Assembly: GCF_027533845.1 (NCBI RefSeq)
Contig: NZ_JAPZVN010000011.1
Coordinates: forward strand, 1 to 64,000
Length of the DNA stretch: 64,000 bases
Direction: 5' to 3'
Source: Streptomyces sp. RPT161
GTDB taxonomy: Bacteria; Actinomycetota; Actinomycetes; Streptomycetales; Streptomycetaceae
Under the pieces are notes generated by a model, which had not been told where the DNA came from, did not search any database, and saw only the letters and a list, made by a program, of their open reading frames with translations. The position numbers and the translations under genes are program-made. Positions 52,742 to 60,645 of this stretch are shown in pieces; the first letter of the stretch is position 1; each line of letters begins with the position of its first letter.

Positions 52742-53563
52742 TCAACTGTACGGTCGCAGCCATCCGCGGGCCACCTCGGCCAGCGCGTCCGCGATCCGGG
52801 CGCGGGCCGCCGGATCGTGCCGCACCGTGAAGCTGCTCTCCACGTGCACGAACGGCACCCCGTGCGCGGCCGCCCGCCTGGCCTGCACGTTCGTCGTGCC
52901 CTCCAGGCCGTCGCAGCGCTCCTTCCACACCCGGCACACCCGGAACCCCTGGCCGTCCAGCAGCCGCGCCGCCTTGCGCACCGCGTCCCCCGGCGGTGCC
53001 GGGCCCGGTGAGACCACGACGTCATGCCCGGGAGCGCTGGCGTCGGCGAAGCCGTGCACCTGGATCGCGGGCAGCCCGCGCGCCACCAGGGCTTCGCACA
53101 CCGCGTTGAAGGCCGAGTCCGCCCGGTGCGCCACATCGGCGCAGTCCCCCTCGCCCGCGGTACGTAACGCACCGGCCAGCACCAGCACCCCGCCCGGCGC
53201 CCGGTCGAACACCTCGGCCGCCAGCCGCCCGGTGCGCAGATCCGAGCGCGGATGCGGGGCCTGCACGCTCCAGCGCGCGGGCCGGGTCACATCGACGTAG
53301 ACCCGGCCCCAGCCCCGCCCGGTCCACGACGGTTCGCACAGCTCCGCCAGGTCCCCGCCGGCGCGGCGCAGCGTGCGCAGTGTGTAGCCGATCGTCGCGA
53401 GCCGCCCGCGCGCCGCGTCCGGTCGCCCGTCCAGCACCTCCAGCACCCCGGCCGCCAGTGCCTCGCGCTCCGCCCGGTCCGGGACCCGATAGCCGCCCGT
53501 CACCGGAAAACCCGTGATGAACGCCCCGATGCGCTGCGCCAGATCGACAGGCTGCGCCGACAC
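52742..53563 (-). CDS. Conserved hypothetical protein containing a TTA codon
   Basis: A 273-aa soluble protein without a recognised family. Notable stretches are APHPRSDLRTGRLAAEVF, CADVAHRADSAFNAVCEALVARGLPAIQVHGF and VVVSPGPAP; the spacing of histidines recalls N-formylglutamate amidohydrolase-like metalloenzymes, but this is only suggestive. A leucine in GALRTA is encoded by TTA (complement of 53165-53167), so translation should depend on the bldA tRNA in a streptomycete. It ends 8 bases from the converging gntR stop. Confidence 0.75.
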   Translation of the reverse strand: MSAQPVDLAQRIGAFITGFPVTGGYRVPDRAEREALAAGVLEVLDGRPDAARGRLATIGYTLRTLRRAGGDLAELCEPSWTGRGWGRVYVDVTRPARWSVQAPHPRSDLRTGRLAAEVFDRAPGGVLVLAGALRTAGEGDCADVAHRADSAFNAVCEALVARGLPAIQVHGFADASAPGHDVVVSPGPAPPGDAVRKAARLLDGQGFRVCRVWKERCDGLEGTTNVQARRAAAHGVPFVHVESSFTVRHDPAARARIADALAEVARGWLRPYS

Positions 53564-53747
53564 GGACTTGCCCTCCTCGCCTCTGCCGCGACCGCCGGAA
53601 GACCAACGCCACCGCCACCGGCCCGGTTACGCCCGTGGCGGGGAAGGAGGCGTTGACAGCGCCGACGGCCGGGCACAGACTCGGGCGCGAGCCGCCGCGA
53701 TCTTCGGTTCGCCGGGTGGACAGGGCAGGGCGCAGGGAAGGACACCG

Positions 53748-54944
53748 ATGAGTACTGGCGTGGCAGCCCGTGATGTGTACATCGCCGACGCGGTGCGCAC
53801 CCCCATCGGCAAGTACGGCGGCGCGCTCGCCGGAGTACGGCCGGACGACCTCGCCGCGCATGTCGTACGGGCCCTGGTGGACCGCAGCCCCGAGCTGGAT
53901 CCGGCCAGGATCGACGACGTGGTGCTCGGCAACGCCAACGGCGCCGGCGAGGAGAACCGCGACGTGGCCAGGATGGCCGTGCTGCTCGCCGGGCTGCCGG
54001 TCACCGTGCCCGGCTCGACCGTCAACCGGCTGTGCGGATCCGGGCTTGAGGCGGTCATCCAGGCATACCGCGCGGTGGCGCTCGGTGACGCGTCGATCGC
54101 CGTCGCGGGCGGTGTGGAGTCGATGAGCCGCGCGCCGTGGGTGGTGCCCAAGCCGGAGCGGGCCTTCCCCACCGGGCACCAGGAGATGTACTCCACCACG
54201 CTCGGCTGGCGGATGACCAACCCGCGGATGCCCAAGGAGTGGACGGTCTCCCTCGGCGAGGGCGCCGAACTCGTCGCGGACCGCCACCACATCACCCGCG
54301 AGGCACAGGACGCCTTCGCCCTCGCCAGTCATGAGAAGGCCAGCCGGGCCTGGAAGGACGGACTGTACGCACCGGAGGTGGTACCGCTCGACGGCAGCGA
54401 CCTGCTGCGCGACGAGACCATCCGCGACGCCACCTCGCTGGAGGCGCTGGCCAGGCTGAAGCCGGTGTTCCGTGAGCACGGCACGGTCACCGCGGGCAAC
54501 GCCTCACCGCTCAACGACGGCGCCGCCGCGCTGCTCATCGTGGACGAGGCGGGGCTGAAGGCGACCGGCCGCGAACCGCTGGCCCGGATCAGCGCCACCG
54601 CCGTCACCGGTATCGAGCCGCACCTGTTCGGGCTGGGCCCGGTGGAGGCGGTCAACCGCGCCCTTGAGCGCTCCGGGCGCCGCTTCGCGGACCTGCGGAC
54701 CTTCGAGCTGAACGAGGCGTTCGCCGCCCAGGCGTTGGGCTGTCTCGCCGAGTGGCCGGAGCTGGACCCGGCCGTGGTCAATCCGCGCGGCGGTGCCATC
54801 GCCATCGGCCACCCGCTCGGCGCCTCGGGCGCCCGGCTCGCCGGAGCCGTCGCCCACCAACTCGCCGCCGCGGGCTCGGGTACGGGCCTCGCCGCCCTGT
54901 GCATCGGGGTCGGCCAGGGCCTCGCCCTCGTTCTGGAACGCTAG
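53748..54944 (+). CDS. pcaF: Thiolase, probable beta-ketoadipyl-CoA thiolase
   Basis: A 398-aa thiolase with acyl-accepting C96 in NRLCGSGLEA, H355 in AIGHPLGASGAR and C385 in LCIGVGQG, plus GGVESMSRAP. Family members cleave beta-ketoacyl-CoA or condense acetyl-CoA. The two genes directly downstream encode protocatechuate 3,4-dioxygenase, so cleavage of beta-ketoadipyl-CoA to succinyl-CoA and acetyl-CoA, the last step of that pathway, is the likely role. ATG 53748 has GGGAAGGA upstream. The pcaIJ transferase and pcaBL genes are not nearby. Confidence 0.86.
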   Translation: MSTGVAARDVYIADAVRTPIGKYGGALAGVRPDDLAAHVVRALVDRSPELDPARIDDVVLGNANGAGEENRDVARMAVLLAGLPVTVPGSTVNRLCGSGLEAVIQAYRAVALGDASIAVAGGVESMSRAPWVVPKPERAFPTGHQEMYSTTLGWRMTNPRMPKEWTVSLGEGAELVADRHHITREAQDAFALASHEKASRAWKDGLYAPEVVPLDGSDLLRDETIRDATSLEALARLKPVFREHGTVTAGNASPLNDGAAALLIVDEAGLKATGREPLARISATAVTGIEPHLFGLGPVEAVNRALERSGRRFADLRTFELNEAFAAQALGCLAEWPELDPAVVNPRGGAIAIGHPLGASGARLAGAVAHQLAAAGSGTGLAALCIGVGQGLALVLER

Positions 54945-54969
54945 GAGCCCGAACACCAGGAGGTCGCGC

Positions 54970-55623
54970 ATGACAGCGACGGACGGACCAGAACCGTACA
55001 CCGGCGCCTTATCCCGCCAACCTAGGAACGCCCTGGTCGTGGTGGACGACCCGGACGCCGTGGAGCTGACCGGACCGGTGTTCGGCACCGCCGACGTCAC
55101 CGAACCCGATGCCGACCTCACCCGGCAGCACCCCGGCCAGCCGCTGGGCGAGCGCATCACCGTCACCGGCCGGGTACAGGACCGCGCCGGCCGCCCGGTG
55201 CGCGGCCAACTGGTCGAGATCTGGCAGGCCAACGCCGCTGGACGCTACGCGCACCGCCGTGACCAGCACGACGCCCCGCTGGATCCCAACTTCACCGGCG
55301 CCGGACGCTGCCTCACCGACGAGCAGGGCCGCTACCGGTTCACCACGATCCGGCCCGGCGCCTACCCCTGGGGCGGGAACTCCCGCTCCTGGCGGCCCGC
55401 GCACATCCACTTCTCCCTGTTCGGCACCGCCTTCACCCAGCGGCTGGTCACCCAGATGTACTTCCCCGGCGACCCACTGCTGCCGCTGGACCCCATCTGG
55501 CACGCCGTACGCGACGCGGCCGACCGCCAGCGGCTGGTCGCCGCCTACGACCCCGAACTGTCCGTCCCCGGCCGGTCGTTGGGCTACCGCTGGGACGTCG
55601 TCCTGGACGCGGGCCCGCGATGA
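54970..55623 (+). CDS. pcaH: Protocatechuate 3,4-dioxygenase beta subunit
   Basis: A 217-aa subunit of the intradiol ring-cleavage enzyme that opens protocatechuate to beta-carboxy-cis,cis-muconate. The ferric ligands are all visible: Y93, Y132, H145 and H147 (in GRYAH, GAYPW and RPAHIHF). AGGAGG precedes the ATG. Codon 14 (55009-55011) is TTA, so translation may require the developmentally regulated bldA tRNA. The pcaG start overlaps the stop by four bases, but that reading frame is broken. Confidence 0.95.
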   Translation: MTATDGPEPYTGALSRQPRNALVVVDDPDAVELTGPVFGTADVTEPDADLTRQHPGQPLGERITVTGRVQDRAGRPVRGQLVEIWQANAAGRYAHRRDQHDAPLDPNFTGAGRCLTDEQGRYRFTTIRPGAYPWGGNSRSWRPAHIHFSLFGTAFTQRLVTQMYFPGDPLLPLDPIWHAVRDAADRQRLVAAYDPELSVPGRSLGYRWDVVLDAGPR

Positions 55624-56179
55624 CCGGGCGACGCACACCGCCCCAGACCATCGGCCCCTACTTCGGCTACGCGCTGCCGCGTCCGGACGGCGGCCGGATC
55701 GCGCCCACCGGGCACCCGGAGACCATCACCGTGCACGGCCGGGTGCTCGACGGCCAGGGCGAACCGGTGGACGACGCCCTGCTGGAGTTCTGGCAGCCGG
55801 CCCCCGACGGCTCGCGCACCGGAGCGCCCGGCTCGCTGCGCCGGGAGGCGGTGGGCGGTGCGGCCGTCGGCCGGGACGGTGTGGCCTTCACCGGGTTCGG
55901 CCGGGTCGCCACCGGCGCGGACGGCGGCTACGTACTGCGCACCCTGCGGCCCGGCGGGGTGCCGTATCTGTCGGTGTGCGTTCTCGCCCGGGGACTGCTG
56001 CAACACCCTTCACCCGGGCGTACTTGACGCAGGCCGTCGATCCGCTGCTGTCCTCGCTGGACGCGGGGCGCCGCGCCACACTGATCGCGGTGCCGGAGCG
56101 CACCGGGGTCTACCGCTTCGACGTACGGCTGCGCGGCGACGGGGAGCACGAGGAGACGGTCTTCCTCTCCTTCGGGTAA
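55620..56179 (+). pseudogene. pcaG: Protocatechuate 3,4-dioxygenase alpha subunit with frameshift
   Basis: The first 130 codons match PcaG well (TIGPYFGYALP, TVHGRVLDGQGEPVDDALLEFWQP, GGVPYLSVCVLARGLL), then the frame ends at a TGA (56025-56027). The remaining C-terminal sequence FTRAYLTQAVDPLLSSLDAGRRATLIAVPERTGVYRFDV continues in the -1 frame to 56179. The break lies near CACCC at 56004-56008 and is repaired by adding one base. This may be a true mutation, a sequencing error in a C-run, or, less likely, programmed frameshifting. The alpha subunit is needed for an active enzyme. Confidence 0.85.
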
Positions 56180-56226
56180 CCGGCCGAAGGGACAGGGGCG
56201 TTGGCGATTTTCTCGGTGTCGGCGTC

Positions 56227-56260
56227 TTGACGCGGGACATTGGTCCAGGCCAATTTATTG
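56227..56260 (+). promoter_or_regulatory. Chitinase promoter with DasR-like site
   Basis: TTGACG (56227-56232) is a -35 element with an A/T-rich -10 region (CAATTT or TTTATT, 56251-56260). The 16-bp ATTGGTCCAGGCCAAT (56239-56254) matches 12 of 16 positions of the DasR consensus ACTGGTCTAGACCAGT. DasR, a GlcNAc-responsive GntR regulator, controls chitinase genes in Streptomyces. Confidence 0.65.
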
Positions 56261-56428
56261 AGCGTGCGGTGACCGCGGTGTCCCACGGGGCACCCGCGCC
56301 GTATGCGCCCCCACGCACGCCAGGACGCCGCCCTCCCCATGGCCGCGGCGCCGCCATCACCCGCGCCGGGACGGTGTGCCCGACCACGCCGCCCGGCGCG
56401 GGCTCCACCCCCACATCCGGAGTCCGCC

Positions 56429-57496
56429 ATGCCGCAACGCTCCTCCGCCCTGCCCATCAGGCCCCCAAGAGACAAGGGCAGGCGCCGCACCGCGGTGCTC
56501 GCCGCGGCCACCGCGCTCCTCGCGGGGTCCATGGCGCTCACCGCCAACACCGGCAGCGCCGCGGCGGCCACCACGCACCCGCGCCCGGCGGCCAGCGGTT
56601 TCGGCGGCTTCTCCCCGTACGCGGACCTGTCGCTCTACCCCCAGTACGACCTGGCGAACGGCGCCTCGACCGAGGGCACCAAGTACTTCAACCTCGCCTT
56701 CGTCACCGACGGCGGAAGCTGCGACCCCAAGTGGGGCGGCGTCACCGACCTGTCCGACCAGACCACCACCGCCAACATCGCCGCCCTGCGGTCCGCCGGA
56801 GGCGACGTTCGGGTGTCCTTCGGCGGCGCCAACGGCACCGAGCTGGCGACCAGTTGCTCCTCGGCCACCGACCTGGCCGCCGCGTACCAGAAGGTCATCG
56901 ACCAGTACTCGCTCACCGACATCGACTTCGACGTCGAGGGCGCCTCGGTGGCTGACACCACGTCAGTGGACCGGCGCAACCAGGCGATCGCCATCCTGGA
57001 GCAGAACAACCCCGTCCTCCAGGTCTCCTACACCCTGCCGGTGCTGCCGAACGGACTGACCTCGGACGGTGTCAACATCCTCAACAGCGCCAAGAACAAC
57101 GGCGCGACCATCGCCGCGGTGAACGTGATGGCCATGGACTACGGCTCGTCGTTCCCGACGGACATGGGGCAGAACGCCATCGACGCGGCAACCGCGACCC
57201 AGGCGCAGATCAAGTCCGTCTGGCCGGACCTCAGCGACGACCAGGCGTGGAACAAGGTGGCGGTCACCCCGATGATCGGACTCAACGACCTCACCAGCGA
57301 GACGTTCACCCTCGACAACGCCGCCAGCCTGGTCTCGTTCGCCCAGAGCAAGTACCTGGCCTGGCTGTCGTTCTGGTCCGCCACCCGCGACCAGCCCTGC
57401 CCGGGTGGCTCCACCGGCTACGCCCAGCCGACCTGCTCCTCCGTCGACCAGAGCCCCGGCGCGTACGGCCAGGCCATGAGCGGCTACACCGGCTGA
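56429..57496 (+). CDS. Secreted GH18 chitinase
   Basis: A 355-aa exported glycoside hydrolase of family 18. The signal peptide has a basic start (RPPRDKGRRR), a hydrophobic core (TAVLAAATALLAGSMAL) and an Ala-rich cleavage region near 44. The catalytic DxDxDxE motif is complete (D164-I-D-F-D-V-E170, with E170 the proton donor). SFGGANG and VMAMDYGSS are further GH18 elements. There is no chitin-binding module. It should act on chitin outside the cell; the upstream dre-like sequence suggests GlcNAc/DasR control. Confidence 0.93.
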   Translation: MPQRSSALPIRPPRDKGRRRTAVLAAATALLAGSMALTANTGSAAAATTHPRPAASGFGGFSPYADLSLYPQYDLANGASTEGTKYFNLAFVTDGGSCDPKWGGVTDLSDQTTTANIAALRSAGGDVRVSFGGANGTELATSCSSATDLAAAYQKVIDQYSLTDIDFDVEGASVADTTSVDRRNQAIAILEQNNPVLQVSYTLPVLPNGLTSDGVNILNSAKNNGATIAAVNVMAMDYGSSFPTDMGQNAIDAATATQAQIKSVWPDLSDDQAWNKVAVTPMIGLNDLTSETFTLDNAASLVSFAQSKYLAWLSFWSATRDQPCPGGSTGYAQPTCSSVDQSPGAYGQAMSGYTG

Positions 57497-57507
57497 CCGC
57501 CCGGCAC

Positions 57508-57539
57508 CGGCGCGAGGGGGCCGCGGCCCCCTCGCGCCG
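57508..57539. terminator. Bidirectional terminator between chitinase and VOC genes
   Basis: A perfect 15-bp stem (57508-57522 with 57525-57539) with only GC between the arms; the innermost pairs must open as a loop. It lies between converging genes. Confidence 0.88.
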
Positions 57540-57561
57540 TAGACCGTGAAGCCGTGCGGCG

Positions 57562-58347
57562 TCAGGCCGAGGGCGGCATGGCGATCACACCGAACACCCC
57601 GCCCTGCGGATCGCGCACCACGGCCATCCGGCCCGCGGGGATCTCGTAGGGCTTCTGCAGCACCGCTCCACCGGCTTTGGTCAGCTGCTCGACCGTGGCA
57701 TCGGTGTCGTTCACCGAGAAGTACGAAAGCCAGTGCGAGGGCGTGCCTTCAGGGAACTGGTCAAGTCCCTGCGCCCCGGCGACGGTTCGTCCTCCGGCGT
57801 GCATCGTGAAGTAGCCGGGCATCTCCTTGTACGGGGTGAACCTGACGCCGAGCATCCGCGAGTAGAAGTCCGAAGCGGCCTGCGGATCCTGCGAGTTGAG
57901 TTCGTTCCAGCACAGTGTGTTCGGCTCGTTGACGAGTTGGGCACCGAAGAAGTCCAGGGGCTGCCACAACCCGAACACACCACCGGTCGGGTCGACGCCG
58001 ACCGCCAGTCGGCCGATGTTCGGCGGCACGTCCATCGGCCCCATGAAGACCTGCCCGCCGTTGGTCCCGGCCGCCGCTGCCGCCGCGTCGATGTCGTCCA
58101 CCGACAGGTACGTGGTCCAGGCGGTCGGCGGTGCGGGCTGACCCTCCATCGCCATCGCCTTGCCGATCCCCGCCACGGCCCTGCCGCGCAAAGTACAGAC
58201 CGTGTAGCCGCCCACCTCCTCCGGGCCGACCTCCCCTGACCAGCCGAAAAGCTCGCCGTAGAAGTCCAGCGCGGCCTGCTGGTCGCCCACCATCAGATCC
58301 ACCCAGCACGGGCTCCCCACCGGGTACGGAGCTGTGACCTCGGACAT
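57562..58347 (-). CDS. Two-domain VOC (glyoxalase-fold) protein
   Basis: A 261-aa protein of two vicinal-oxygen-chelate domains (about 8-125 and 140-258). Each begins with WVDLMVGDQQAALDFYGELFGW or CWNELNSQDPQAASDFYSRMLG, and ends with a DPTGGVFGLWQP or DPQGGVFGVIAMP strand. Metal ligands typical of glyoxalase I are not obvious. Streptomycete relatives are often called hydroxylases or glyoxalase-like, but activity is unproven. ATG 58347 has GGAGGCGAGGG upstream. Confidence 0.88.
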   Translation of the reverse strand: MSEVTAPYPVGSPCWVDLMVGDQQAALDFYGELFGWSGEVGPEEVGGYTVCTLRGRAVAGIGKAMAMEGQPAPPTAWTTYLSVDDIDAAAAAAGTNGGQVFMGPMDVPPNIGRLAVGVDPTGGVFGLWQPLDFFGAQLVNEPNTLCWNELNSQDPQAASDFYSRMLGVRFTPYKEMPGYFTMHAGGRTVAGAQGLDQFPEGTPSHWLSYFSVNDTDATVEQLTKAGGAVLQKPYEIPAGRMAVVRDPQGGVFGVIAMPPSA

Positions 58348-58451
58348 GCCCTCGCCTCCACGTCTCGGCGGTCCGCCGTTCGGCACGGCGGACGATGTCC
58401 ATCCCCTCGGCTCCACCCTTGCCGAGCCCCGCGTCGGCCGCCACTCGGGGG

Positions 58452-58982
58452 TCAACGCGCGGCGGTGGCCTGCCCCGCGCGGGCCAGCATGGTCATCGGG
58501 TCGCCGACGCGCAGCGCCCGCTCCAGGGTGTCGAGCAGTTCCGACGGCGGCACGGCCAGCACGCTGCACTTGGCGTGCGCCAGGCAGTAGCGGCTCACCG
58601 CACCGTGGAACAGCCGGCGCAGCCGACCGCGCCTACCGGTCCCCACCACCAGCAGGTCATCCGGCCGGTCGGCGAAGTGCACCAGTGCCTGACCGGCGTC
58701 GCCGCGCACCACCCGGCCGTGGATCCGCATCCCCTCCGGGTAGCCACCGAAGGCCTGCGCGAAGGCGGTGTCCAGCCGCTTGCACGCCGCGTTCTCCCAC
58801 TCCCTCAGCAGCGGCGGGCAGGGACTGCGGCGGTACGCGACCTCGCCGCCCACCGGGGTCCAGGCGAGCACCGGCACCAGGAGGGCGTCCCGGCGGCGCG
58901 CCTCGTCCACCGCGCGGTGCAGCGCCGCCAGACTGCTCAGCGATCCACTCACCCCGACGATGACCCGCATGCCCTCGGCCAT
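58452..58982 (-). CDS. Universal stress protein (UspA family)
   Basis: A 176-aa protein with one Usp domain: RVIVGVSGSLSSLAALHRAVDEARRR at the start, LLVVGTGRRGRLRRLFHGAVSRYCLAHAKCSVLAVP at the end. The ATP-binding GxxGx9G(S/T) loop is only partly kept (Arg replaces the second Gly and Ala the terminal Ser), so nucleotide binding is uncertain. A C-terminal tail of about 30 residues follows. ATG 58982 and ATG 58970 are both possible. It is apparently monocistronic; a general stress role is inferred from the family. Confidence 0.88.
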   Translation of the reverse strand: MAEGMRVIVGVSGSLSSLAALHRAVDEARRRDALLVPVLAWTPVGGEVAYRRSPCPPLLREWENAACKRLDTAFAQAFGGYPEGMRIHGRVVRGDAGQALVHFADRPDDLLVVGTGRRGRLRRLFHGAVSRYCLAHAKCSVLAVPPSELLDTLERALRVGDPMTMLARAGQATAAR

Positions 58983-59151
58983 GACCGTTCGCTTCCCTTT
59001 TCCCGCTCCGTCCCAGGGGTCCCTGCTGCCCCGGGCGATCCGCCCCTCCAGTGGACGTCCGGCGCAACTGCGGCAATGACCGCCTTGACGAGCTCCGTAC
59101 GGCCGCCGCGCACTCCTTGACGAGCCCTTGACGTCATCGAACCTGGTCTGG

Positions 59152-60567
59152 TCAGACGCGCTGCGGCAGGGGCGGCAGCCGCTTCTCGTACAGCCATGGC
59201 CGGAACAGGTCGTCCAGCTTCCGGTGACCGTGCCGCTCCGCCAGGGCGATGAACTCGCCGGTCGCGGCGTTGCCGTGGCGGTACTCGGCCGCCCAGGCCC
59301 GCAGTGTGGCGAAGAACGCCTCGTCGCCGATCGTGGTGCGCAGCGCGTGCAGGGTACAGGCGCCGCGGGAGTACACCCGGTCGTCGAAGATCCGGTCGGG
59401 TCCCGGGTCGCCGATCCGCAGCCGCTGGCCGTCGTCGGCGAGGTCGGCCCAGTTGCGCGCCGCGAGCCGGTCGGCGCTGGCGCCCCCCGAGTGCTCGGAC
59501 CACAACCACTCGCAGTACGTGGCGAATCCCTCGTTGAGCCAGATGTGCCGCCACTCGACGAGGCTGACGCTGTTGCCGAACCAGTGGTGGGCCAGCTCGT
59601 GCGCGACCAGGTGTTCACTGCCGCGCCTGCCGTCCACGTGGTTCACGCCGAACAGCGAGAACGTCTGGTTCTCCACCGGCTCGTCGAGTTCGGCGTCGAC
59701 CACCACCGACCCGTACACCTCGAACGGATACGGCCCGAACAGGTCCTGGAACAGCCGCATCATCTGCGGCTGCCGCCCGAAGTCATGGTCGAAGGCGGCG
59801 GCCAGCCGCATGGGGTACGCGTTGCGGATCGGTACCGGGCCGCCCTCCTGCGTGGTGAAGACGAAGCGGCCGATGTTGAGCGTGGCCAGGTAGCTGGCCA
59901 TCGGCCCGGCGTGCTGGTACGTCCAGGTCGTCCCGGCCCCCGGCACCGCCGTACGGTCGGTCAACTCCCCGTTGGCGACGACCTGGTAGCTCTCGGGCAC
60001 CGTCACCGCGATGCGGTACGCGGCCTTGTCGCCCGGCTGGTCGTTGCACGGGAACCACGAGGGCGCGCCCAGCGGCTGGCTGGCCACCAGCACACCGGTG
60101 GGCGAGCCGGTGGTGTAGTCCCAGCCGATCTCTCCGAACGGGGTGCGCAGTGGCTTGGGCCTGCCCGAGTAGCGCACCTCGCAGACGAAGCGCCGCCCCG
60201 CGGACAGCGGGCTGACCGGAGTGACGCGCAACTTGCCGCGGCGGTGCCGGAACTGGGCGGTGGCCCCGTCCACGCTCACCGCGGACACGGTGAGCGTGGA
60301 CGACAGGTCGAGGCCGAAACCCTCGCCCGCCGCGTCCGCGGTCGCGGTCACCCGTGCGACGCCGTCCAACGTGCGGGTCGCCGGGCGGTACGTCAACCGC
60401 AGGTCGTACTCGGCGACATGGAAGCCCGGGTCGCCGTGGTTGGGGAAGTAGCGGCCCGGGGCCGCCGCACGCGCGTCATCCGGCCCCTCGTAGGCGTCCG
60501 CCGCGGCGCACGACACGGGAAGCGAGAGCGCACCGGCCACGAACGCCCGGCGAGTCCACGGACACAC
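59152..60567 (-). CDS. Exported M1 family zinc aminopeptidase
   Basis: A 471-aa metallopeptidase. It starts with an RR-containing export signal (WTRRAFVAGALSLPVSCAAADA), with a possible but atypical lipobox. The M1 fold follows: a beta domain to about 210, then zinc ligands H323, H327 (HELAHHW) and E346 in NEGFA. The exopeptidase GAMEN region appears as PVENQ. It is shorter than full-length PepN because the large C-terminal helical domain is missing. It lies 78 bases downstream of the Pls-like gene on the same strand and is probably co-transcribed, so its substrate may be the Pls product. GTG 60567 has AAGGAGA upstream. Confidence 0.92.
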   Translation of the reverse strand: MCPWTRRAFVAGALSLPVSCAAADAYEGPDDARAAAPGRYFPNHGDPGFHVAEYDLRLTYRPATRTLDGVARVTATADAAGEGFGLDLSSTLTVSAVSVDGATAQFRHRRGKLRVTPVSPLSAGRRFVCEVRYSGRPKPLRTPFGEIGWDYTTGSPTGVLVASQPLGAPSWFPCNDQPGDKAAYRIAVTVPESYQVVANGELTDRTAVPGAGTTWTYQHAGPMASYLATLNIGRFVFTTQEGGPVPIRNAYPMRLAAAFDHDFGRQPQMMRLFQDLFGPYPFEVYGSVVVDAELDEPVENQTFSLFGVNHVDGRRGSEHLVAHELAHHWFGNSVSLVEWRHIWLNEGFATYCEWLWSEHSGGASADRLAARNWADLADDGQRLRIGDPGPDRIFDDRVYSRGACTLHALRTTIGDEAFFATLRAWAAEYRHGNAATGEFIALAERHGHRKLDDLFRPWLYEKRLPPLPQRV

Positions 60568-60645
60568 GGTTCAATCTCCTTGGGAATCCGGGGGGTTCCG
60601 GGCCCGCCGCGTCACGTCGACACGGCGGGCCCGGAACGAGGCGGT

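Noticed and set aside
56000-56030. Programmed -1 frameshifting in pcaG
   Set aside because: The break is at CAACACCCTTC, with no X-XXY-YYZ slippery heptamer and no evident downstream stem; PcaG is not known to use recoding. A point deletion or sequencing error is simpler.
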